Below, piece after piece: positions 1 through 6,150 of a stretch of DNA of 53,710 bases. Source of the DNA: a candidate division TM6 bacterium UASB340 (GTDB lineage: Bacteria > Babelota > Babeliae > Babelales > UASB340); NCBI GenBank assembly GCA_001468925.1, contig LDIX01000002.1:5119-58828 (forward strand), given 5' to 3'. Below the pieces are notes generated by a model that had not been told where the DNA came from, did no database searches, and saw nothing but the letters and a program-made list of their open reading frames with translations. Numbering within the stretch: position 1 is the first letter of the stretch; every line of letters begins with the position of its first letter. The translations under genes and the position numbers were made by a program.

Positions 1-7
1 CGAAGTA

Positions 8-369
8 TGGTGGAGGCGATGGGAGTCGAACCCATGTCCGCAACACTATCAGTTCCAAGCACTACATGTTTATCTCTTGAATATACTTTTATATCACCTC
101 AAGAGCACAGATTAATATAAAAGCCGGTTTAGTGATTTTCTCTTCATACAAAACCAAAAAATCTATAAAGAGAGTTCTATCTTTTTAATACGAGTCAGTT
201 CAATTGATAGACAAATATTCCTGACAAGACTGCTTAATATCTGTTATTAAGCAACGGCATAATCTAAACGATTTGCACTTATTTGATTTGTACGTTTTTT
301 ACAAGTTCCCATACAAAACTCGACATGCTCTCAAAACATCAAATATCACGTCGAAACCGTGACGCCCCC
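8..369 (-). ncRNA. ssrA: transfer-messenger RNA (tmRNA)
   Basis: This is the RNA that rescues stalled ribosomes together with SmpB, whose gene lies at 10526-10975. Read on the minus strand, the 5' end begins GGGGGCGUCACGGUUUCGAC (from 369). The 3' end is a T-arm (AUGGG-UUCGACU-CCCAU) followed by CGCCUCCA and an encoded CCA (8-10). The first seven bases GGGGGCG pair with CGCCUCC, allowing a G-U pair, to form the tRNA-like acceptor stem. About 362 nt is a normal length for a one-piece tmRNA. A short tag frame ending in two UAA codons sits at the expected place about 95 nt from the 5' end. The gene is not permuted. Its terminator would lie outside the window. A small open frame on the plus strand here is a shadow. 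Confidence 0.95.
250..276 (-). other. tmRNA tag-peptide reading frame
   Basis: The internal message of ssrA reads GCA AAU CGU UUA GAU UAU GCC GUU GCU and then UAA UAA (stops at 247-249 and 244-246). With the alanine carried by the tmRNA, the tag is A-ANRLDYAVA. It keeps the usual alanine resume codon, an internal Asp-Tyr-Ala core and a small hydrophobic end. The last three residues are AVA, not the common LAA. The resume codon was chosen because it follows AAGU, as in other tmRNAs, and because the frame ends in tandem stops. Confidence 0.88.
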
Positions 370-396
370 ATAAATTTCAAAGATTTTTGCGCGTTT

Positions 397-424
397 GTCA
401 TCCCGGGCTCAGACCCGGGATCTC
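397..424. repeat. dispersed palindromic repeat, copy 1
   Basis: A GC-rich palindrome in AT-rich surroundings: ATCCCGGG (400-407) and CCCGGGAT (414-421) around a six-base loop, flanked by GTC and CTC. The same element with a slightly different loop (CATAGA instead of CTCAGA) occurs at 53594-53622 and, inverted, at 53688-53710. It lies about 28 bp upstream of the tmRNA 5' end, between ssrA and the divergent rsmA. Confidence 0.85.
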
Positions 425-504
425 TTTTATTCATACATAAATACATCAAAATCATGTCTATTTGTCAAACAGGTCAAATATTCATAAATAAAATAACTAG
501 TTTT

Positions 505-534
505 TTAACAAATATTTATAACTCATGATATAAT
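505..534 (+). promoter_or_regulatory. putative sigma70-type promoter for rsmA
   Basis: TTAACA at 505-510 and a perfect TATAAT at 529-534 are separated by 18 bases. The start codon of rsmA follows about 40 bases later. Assigned from sequence alone. Confidence 0.5.
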
Positions 535-574
535 TACAGAAAATAGTTATACAATCAATAAATTTATAAAAAAT

Positions 575-1378
575 ATGATAAAAAAACAGATAGATTTTAA
601 TAGTTTTAACGAAAAGCCAAGAAAAAAGAAACATTTTGGGCAACACTTTTTAAGAAAGTTCTCTGTAGTAGAACATATGATAAAAAAAGTAACCATTACA
701 CCTGAGACAAGTGTTATGGAAATTGGTTGTGGTGACGGTTTTTTAACAAAGGCTATTTTAAATTTAACTAAATGCAAAGAACTTCACGTTTTCGAAATTG
801 ACCCTGAATGGGCAGATTACGTAAAGCAAATAGTCAAAGATCCAAGACTTAAAATTAATATAACAAACATATTGGATGCAGATTTAAGTATATTAAGTAA
901 TCAAAAGCCTTGGGTTATGCTTGCCAATTTACCTTATCAAATAACATTTCCAATATTCTTCTTAATTCAAAGAAATAGAGATTTATTTCAAGAAGGCGTT
1001 GTAATGATTCAAGAAGAGGTCGCTCAAAAGATTGTTGCAAAATCAGGAAGAAGCTACAATTCAACTTCGCTATTTTTACAACACAATTTTGATTTTGAAC
1101 TTATGGAAAAGGTTGGCCCGGAATCTTTTACGCCACCGCCAAAGGTTGATTCAAGACTTTTATATTTTAAACCCAAAGAGATTATTCAAGAAATTCCAAA
1201 TGAAGCAGAATTTTGGAAATTTCTAAAATTATGTTTTCTTTCGCCAAGAAGAACGCTTTCCAATAATTTAAGACAAACTCACTATGATTTATCTAAAATT
1301 CCTGATAACATCTTAACCTTTCGCGCTCAACAGATAAAATTTGATGATTTTTTAAAAATTTGGTCTTTTTTAAACTAA
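575..1378 (+). CDS. rsmA: 16S rRNA dimethyladenosine transferase RsmA (KsgA)
   Basis: Dimethylates two adjacent adenines in the 3'-terminal hairpin of 16S rRNA late in 30S assembly, using S-adenosylmethionine. The 267-residue protein has the family's normal size. KKKHFGQHFL (residues 18-27) is the N-terminal RsmA signature. EIGCGDG (49-55) is the SAM-binding motif I. NLPY (118-121) is the catalytic N6-adenine methyltransferase motif IV. The C-terminal part has the usual small helical domain with SPRRTLSNNLR. The start at 575 agrees with the conserved N terminus and lies about 40 bp from the promoter at 505-534. A weak T-rich hairpin follows the stop (about 1382-1413). It is the first plus-strand gene and is divergent from ssrA. 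Confidence 0.95.
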   Translation: MIKKQIDFNSFNEKPRKKKHFGQHFLRKFSVVEHMIKKVTITPETSVMEIGCGDGFLTKAILNLTKCKELHVFEIDPEWADYVKQIVKDPRLKINITNILDADLSILSNQKPWVMLANLPYQITFPIFFLIQRNRDLFQEGVVMIQEEVAQKIVAKSGRSYNSTSLFLQHNFDFELMEKVGPESFTPPPKVDSRLLYFKPKEIIQEIPNEAEFWKFLKLCFLSPRRTLSNNLRQTHYDLSKIPDNILTFRAQQIKFDDFLKIWSFLN

Positions 1379-1484
1379 AAGTGCGTTTTTTAGCAAAAAA
1401 TGGCGTTTTTATTATTTAAAATAACATATATAATATTACTATATGTAAATAATTCAATAAATTTAATTAAAATTTGGGATTTTT

Positions 1485-2549
1485 ATGATAAAAAATTTGT
1501 TTAAAAAATTAGGAATAATAATTGCGTTTTTAATATTAAACATAAATCAATCTTTTTCTATGAAAATAATTCCAAGGGACAGTTGGAACGAATATAAATT
1601 CTTTGGACCTGTTGCTGAGTTTGAAAATAGAAAAAAAATTTATTGTGATATAAAAGATGATTACACTGTAACATGTTATGCTGAAAATCCATCACGATGC
1701 GTATCTTTTAATCTTAAGGGAATAATCGGTCTAGAAACAAATGACAATTTTGATTTTTTAAAGGCCTACAATGAGGCTTTAGAAATATGTAATTCAGAAA
1801 ACACATTTAACATATCAAATGAATTTCAAGAGTTTATAAATTCTAATCCAAATTACTGTCTTTCTATAAAAAATGCTGACAACAATTTACTAAAAAATAC
1901 ATTTATAGAATATTATGATATTACCTATAAGGTACCAACATTGTATAATATGATTAAAAATACAATTGAGGCTAGTTATAACTTAATATATTTTAAAAAA
2001 ATAATTGGTCTAGAAATATTCGCTTATAATTTTGAACCTACAGATAAAATGGATTACTCATATGAAGTACATAAGCTTGAATTTAAAAACAAAACATTTA
2101 AATTTAATGCTTTATGTTTAAGAGACCGCTTCTTACTCAACACTTCAGATTTTCAAATAAAAAACATCATTGGTCACGAAATTATGCATTTTAAACAACA
2201 ACAATTCAATAAAGAATTTGATGAATTAGAAGCAGATTTAGGATCTTTGTTAGCAAATAACAATCCAGGAATAGCTATTTGGATTGGTAGAAATATCTAT
2301 ATAGATCCAAAAGAAGAATATCTATTTATTTCAATTGATAAATTATATAAAGACTTAGAAGAAAAAAATGAATATGGTTATCCTAAAGCCGAAATACGTA
2401 TTCTATTTAACCTAGTTATGTATTCTCACTTTAAAAAAGCCCAAGATATATTATTTTCAGTTTCATATGAACCAGACTCAAATAGCGAATCATACGCCAG
2501 CTCAAGCGAGAGCGAAAATTTAAGTTATTATTCCAGTGACGAAAATTAA
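1485..2549 (+). CDS. exported HExxH zinc metallopeptidase candidate
   Basis: A 354-residue protein with a Sec signal peptide (about residues 1-25, hydrophobic IIIAFLILNI then SFS). HEIMH at 231-235 is the classic HExxH zinc motif: two His ligands and a catalytic Glu. DELEAD (246-251) follows 11-16 residues later and offers Glu247 or Glu249 as third ligand, a gluzincin-like arrangement. The N-terminal region has six cysteines (54, 65, 72, 102, 125, 211) that may form disulfides outside the cytoplasm. The last about 25 residues are a Ser/Glu-rich tail. The exact peptidase family is not recognised. A TATAAT at 1429-1434 precedes it and a good terminator follows. It is probably monocistronic and may act in the periplasm or host. 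Confidence 0.72.
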   Translation: MIKNLFKKLGIIIAFLILNINQSFSMKIIPRDSWNEYKFFGPVAEFENRKKIYCDIKDDYTVTCYAENPSRCVSFNLKGIIGLETNDNFDFLKAYNEALEICNSENTFNISNEFQEFINSNPNYCLSIKNADNNLLKNTFIEYYDITYKVPTLYNMIKNTIEASYNLIYFKKIIGLEIFAYNFEPTDKMDYSYEVHKLEFKNKTFKFNALCLRDRFLLNTSDFQIKNIIGHEIMHFKQQQFNKEFDELEADLGSLLANNNPGIAIWIGRNIYIDPKEEYLFISIDKLYKDLEEKNEYGYPKAEIRILFNLVMYSHFKKAQDILFSVSYEPDSNSESYASSSESENLSYYSSDEN

Positions 2550-2575
2550 TTTTGATTGAAAAAAATTTTTAAGAT

Positions 2576-2608
2576 AAAGGGCCTGATTTTTATTCTAGGC
2601 CCTTTTTT
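2576..2608 (+). terminator. Rho-independent terminator after the metallopeptidase
   Basis: Perfect nine-base stem AAAGGGCCT (2576-2584) with AGGCCCTTT (2597-2605), a 12-base loop and a T run to 2608. It lies 27 bases after the stop of the metallopeptidase gene. Confidence 0.85.
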
Positions 2609-2735
2609 ATTCCCATCAAAAATACGTTAACATATCAAATAATTATAAAAAAAAAATTTTTCTATGATTTTGGACATAATTTCTTTACCTTAAGTCTAGT
2701 TATTTAAAAAAAATAAAAGGTTTAGGAGAGTTTTT

Positions 2736-3749
2736 ATGATAAAAAGTACTAAAACAAAAATAATCTTTTCATTATTATTTCTAATTTCAACATCCCCACT
2801 TATTTCTCAAGCTTGTAAATTAATCATAGATAACCAAACTGATGATAATTTTTCTTTAAGCTTTTACAAAAAAAGCAAATTATCCGGAAAAGAACTTTTT
2901 ATAAAAAGATTAAAAGTAAAAGCTTTTGGCGATAATCACTTTGAGTCATCCCAAGACATATCCAAAATAGAATTTACCTATCTTTCAGGTACAAATAAAA
3001 ATAAAAAAGAAATCTTTAATCAACCAATCAAAAGTAAAAGCGGAAGCGCAAACATTTTAGAAATTAAAAAAGAAGGTAAATTTACAACAATGAGTCTTTG
3101 CGAATTTTATTCTTTATTTATAAAAAATAAGCTATCAAGAGAAATACGCATAGATTTTAATTTAGGTAAAAATAAAATACGAACAATCACCATTCCCGCA
3201 AAAAGCAAAAAAGGTGCTTTTAGAAATGCAAAACAAATAAAATCAATGACAATGTACACAAGAAACATTTTTACAGTATGGAAGCCAAAAATTGTTCATG
3301 AAAAAAGCTTTAAAATAGAAAATTTCAAAAAAACATTAATTATTGTTGATAAAGAAGGCGTATCTATTAAGGTAAAAAAAGTTGTAAAAAAAGATCCAAA
3401 ATATTCGGTTGCCAATATTTATAATAAAACAGACAAAAAAATAAATGTGAAAATTAAAAGCGATAAATATCACGAAATTAATATGAAACCTGACGATAAA
3501 CAAGCTCAAATAAAATTTAAACACCCAAAACAAAAAATTAAATCAATTCAGGTTTTGGCAAAAAATCTTGATGATAAAGAAAGTGTAAATGATTATAAAA
3601 TTAAAAGATTCAAGCCATCTCTGGAACTAAAAGAACAAGACGATCTTGAAATAACAATTCGCTCTGAAAATGAACGCTTAAGTATTGTTAGGCCAAAACA
3701 AAAACACAAATACACCAGTCACACGAAAGATATAATAGAAAATAAGTAA
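2736..3749 (+). CDS. exported lysine-rich protein with three internal repeats
   Basis: A 337-residue protein of unknown function. The N-terminal 25 or so residues form a signal peptide ending near ISQAC, so processing by either signal peptidase is possible, although the lipobox is poor. Three segments look like divergent copies of one domain, with starts near residues 29, 127 and 225. Each opens with a hydrophobic strand and Asn-x-Thr/Leu (IIDNQTDD, FIKNKLSR, NIYNKTDK) and ends with an IKSM/IKSI or ISKI strand. This suggests a tandem beta-sandwich. The protein is very basic. A start with GGAGAG upstream (2725-2730) supports the chosen ATG. It ends four bases before the convergent Nudix gene. 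No catalytic motif is visible. Confidence 0.75.
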   Translation: MIKSTKTKIIFSLLFLISTSPLISQACKLIIDNQTDDNFSLSFYKKSKLSGKELFIKRLKVKAFGDNHFESSQDISKIEFTYLSGTNKNKKEIFNQPIKSKSGSANILEIKKEGKFTTMSLCEFYSLFIKNKLSREIRIDFNLGKNKIRTITIPAKSKKGAFRNAKQIKSMTMYTRNIFTVWKPKIVHEKSFKIENFKKTLIIVDKEGVSIKVKKVVKKDPKYSVANIYNKTDKKINVKIKSDKYHEINMKPDDKQAQIKFKHPKQKIKSIQVLAKNLDDKESVNDYKIKRFKPSLELKEQDDLEITIRSENERLSIVRPKQKHKYTSHTKDIIENK

Positions 3750-3752
3750 AAT

Positions 3753-4376
3753 TTAGCGTTGATTTAAAAAATTAAAAACAAGCTTTGACCAATTTTCCAT
3801 ACTATCGTAAAGCTGTTTACATTCATCAAGTGTAAGCAGCTTTCCTGATTTTAATTCAGAATTAACTTTTATATTGGCTGAATCTCCATGTAACAAAAAA
3901 ACAAACCCGGCATGAACTTGACCAACATCATTTGAATCATCATTTAGTAAACCGACTGGCTCTATTTCAAAATTGCCTTTAAAATCGACTTCTTCATTAA
4001 ACTCACGTTTTGCCCAACTAAAAATATCAAACCCGTTTATATCTTCTTGACGTATATGACCCCCAATGCCAAGTGAATACATATTTTGCAATCTGACTTC
4101 ACTTGCTTTTGATTGCCTTTGCATTAGAAAATACTTTTCCTGAAATTTAAAAATAAGATATGGAATTATCTGTTTATAACTTTTATCCGTTTCTGCTAAA
4201 GATCGCCAAATAAATTCTTTATTTTTTTCTATTAAATCTTGATAATAATCAAAATCGATTTTATTAATTCCGGATATCTCTTTTTTATCAAATAAAATTT
4301 CACGTTTGATTACTAAAATTTTTTCGTCTTCTTTTTTCAGATAAACAGCTTTTGAATCAGTTGTTTGCTTTTGCAT
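3753..4376 (-). CDS. Nudix hydrolase-like phosphoesterase
   Basis: A 207-residue cytoplasmic protein. GIGGHI (103-108) and REFNEEV (124-130) form a Nudix box, with an insertion lengthening the segment between them, as in a group of Nudix proteins annotated as phosphoesterases. The N-terminal part (ILVIKREILFD) matches the usual beta-strand opening of that group, so the start at 4376 is preferred. The REx2EE metal-binding glutamates are intact, so it should hydrolyse a nucleoside-diphosphate-X type substrate, which cannot be named from sequence. The start codon directly follows the T run of a strong hairpin (see 4377-4421), which also contains the only SD-like GGGG. The gene converges on the repeat protein with a three-base gap. 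Confidence 0.82.
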   Translation of the reverse strand: MQKQTTDSKAVYLKKEDEKILVIKREILFDKKEISGINKIDFDYYQDLIEKNKEFIWRSLAETDKSYKQIIPYLIFKFQEKYFLMQRQSKASEVRLQNMYSLGIGGHIRQEDINGFDIFSWAKREFNEEVDFKGNFEIEPVGLLNDDSNDVGQVHAGFVFLLHGDSANIKVNSELKSGKLLTLDECKQLYDSMENWSKLVFNFLNQR

Positions 4377-4421
4377 AAAAAACCCCGCTTATTAAATTTA
4401 AAAAATATTTAATAAGCAGGG
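4377..4421 (-). terminator. terminator or attenuator touching the Nudix start codon
   Basis: Read on the minus strand, a 15-bp stem with one mismatch (4407-4421 with 4383-4397, loop of nine) is followed by six T (4382-4377) and then at once by the ATG of the Nudix gene. It lies 35 bases after the stop of the C11 protease gene. It is therefore shaped like that gene's terminator. It also buries the GGGG that could serve as ribosome site for the Nudix gene. Confidence 0.75.
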
Positions 4422-4455
4422 TAACACAAACAAACGATAAAGTAAGTCGAATTTT

Positions 4456-5850
4456 TTATACAAAAGCATCTTTAATTAAATCAAGCCATAAACTATCTTT
4501 TACAAAAGATGTTTGTAAGTAAGATTGCTCAACAGATCCAGTTGGAAAATATATTGATAGTCCGCAAGCATTTGCAAATTTTTTACCTGAAGTCTTAGCA
4601 ATAACGGCATTTTCTATGGACTTCATTCCAATTAAAAGTTCCGATTTTAAATTCAAAAGACTATTTTTAAAAAGTTGATTACTTGTTAAGCACAGATTAC
4701 CATCAATCTGTTTTATAAGTTCAAAATAAAAAGAATATAAATCTATATAACTTTTATTTGTAAATTGAGTTGATGCACGCCTTGCATATTTTATAAAATT
4801 TTTAACTTGAGATAATGAAATCTTCTTTGCTTCATTAATTTTTAATATAATATTATTTATACTTGTTTTTACACTATCCAACTGATCTAAATCAACAGCC
4901 GATTGGGTATAAAAATCAATTTTATTTTGATAAAAATTATGATAAGTCAAAACGCAACCCTTTGCCATATCAATCGGAGTGGTTGTTCCTGAAGAAATCG
5001 CTGTAAATAAATCCAAATAATTCCAACCATATGCAAGCTCAACTTCTTGCGAGCTAACCATATATTTGGCATATCCGCGTGCAAGATAACCAATTTCAAT
5101 CATGGACATTAAACATGCATCCATTCCAAAAATATCCAACTTTTTACCCTTTAAAACATTTTCTTTAATCTGTTTTAAAGCTTCTAAAAGCTCCTCATTA
5201 TTAAGATAACTTCTGGACTGTTCGTTAAATAATATTCCCCTGTGCTGATTTAACGTTAAATAATCAAAGTCTTGTGAATTATTAAATGCTTGAGTTAAAT
5301 CATCATCAATTTTTATAGGAAAAAACTGTTCTTGATCATTAGAATTTATTACCTGGTTCTCAACTATATTTTGATTATTAATTACAACTTCATTAAATTC
5401 TTGCCCTGATAAACCTAATCCATAACCTAATCCAAACCCGGATCTTCTATGCCAAATAGGATCAATTATTCCAACGCCATGATTCCATAATATTAAAAAA
5501 TTATTTTTTGCCGGATATTTATTTACAGCCCATTCCATAGAATCAACAAGATCTTTTACATTTGTTCCATCACTATTTATTGGTAAATAAGTATCAAGTT
5601 TTATTTCATCTTTTAAAATTTGATACCTCCAAACGCCATCTTTTCCTGGTTGATACCACTGAACCAAAATATTCAAATTATTATTAGAGCCAATCTTTGC
5701 CATAGAGTATAAATTCTGCGTAGCAAATCTGCTCAAGTTATTTTTAGCCTGGACATAAATTAATATTGTCCAATCTGCTATAGAAAATATATGATTAAAA
5801 GAAGTTATAGAAATAAATAATGCGATAAATAGCCTAGACTTTATACTCAT
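4456..5850 (-). CDS. exported clostripain-like cysteine peptidase (family C11)
   Basis: A 464-residue protein with a signal peptide (about 1-24). The C11 architecture is clear. ADWTILIYVQAKNNL (25-39) is the opening beta-strand. LILWNHGVG (119-127) holds the catalytic His124. DIFGMDACLMSMIEIGY (239-255) holds the catalytic Cys246. YMVSSQEVELAYGWNY follows as in the family, where activated enzymes cleave after basic residues. The segment between the two catalytic residues is enlarged by an acidic, Asn-rich stretch (about 150-195) that could be a processing loop. The enzyme should act outside the cytoplasm. It precedes the Nudix gene on the same strand but is separated from it by a terminator-like hairpin. 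A role in host interaction is inference. Confidence 0.88.
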   Translation of the reverse strand: MSIKSRLFIALFISITSFNHIFSIADWTILIYVQAKNNLSRFATQNLYSMAKIGSNNNLNILVQWYQPGKDGVWRYQILKDEIKLDTYLPINSDGTNVKDLVDSMEWAVNKYPAKNNFLILWNHGVGIIDPIWHRRSGFGLGYGLGLSGQEFNEVVINNQNIVENQVINSNDQEQFFPIKIDDDLTQAFNNSQDFDYLTLNQHRGILFNEQSRSYLNNEELLEALKQIKENVLKGKKLDIFGMDACLMSMIEIGYLARGYAKYMVSSQEVELAYGWNYLDLFTAISSGTTTPIDMAKGCVLTYHNFYQNKIDFYTQSAVDLDQLDSVKTSINNIILKINEAKKISLSQVKNFIKYARRASTQFTNKSYIDLYSFYFELIKQIDGNLCLTSNQLFKNSLLNLKSELLIGMKSIENAVIAKTSGKKFANACGLSIYFPTGSVEQSYLQTSFVKDSLWLDLIKDAFV

Positions 5851-6150
5851 AATCCCCCCTGAAAAGCCCTTTTAAAGCTTTTTCCCTAAATAATCCTATC
5901 TTCATATTTACAATAAGAAATTATTGGGCGCAAAATCAACGCTATCGTTTTTATTTAAAAAAAGGCTGAGTTTTATTATAATTTTCTAATGGAAAATATA
6001 TTTATATAGATTTGTTTTTTGAATAAAAATCATACAGATTATTAAGATGACAAAAATAGAGTATGAGCATATAGTAATAAATATTTTGTTATTTAATTTA
6101 TGTTATTAACACATATTATTAGTAAATTATTAAAAGCAAAAAGGCTGACT
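5851..6150. other. intergenic region between divergent C11 peptidase and leuS
   Basis: About 300 bases with no credible gene, no tRNA and no conserved RNA fold that I can see. It contains an imperfect inverted repeat (GAAAAGC at 5861-5867 with GCTTTTTC at 5877-5884) just upstream of the C11 gene. The rest is AT-rich and must carry promoters for both divergent genes. Confidence 0.5.

Noticed and set aside
283-528. An 81-codon plus-strand open frame at the start of the window
   Set aside because: It lies over the antisense of the tmRNA gene and the palindromic repeat; no protein-like features or ribosome site.
1382-1413. T-rich hairpin after rsmA as an independent terminator
   Set aside because: The arms pair only with a bulge and G-U-type pairs; too weak to list as a terminator.
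6100-6150. Upstream in-frame ATG for leuS at 6100
   Set aside because: The extra 17 residues are not family-like and no ribosome site precedes them; 6151 matches the conserved LeuRS N terminus.
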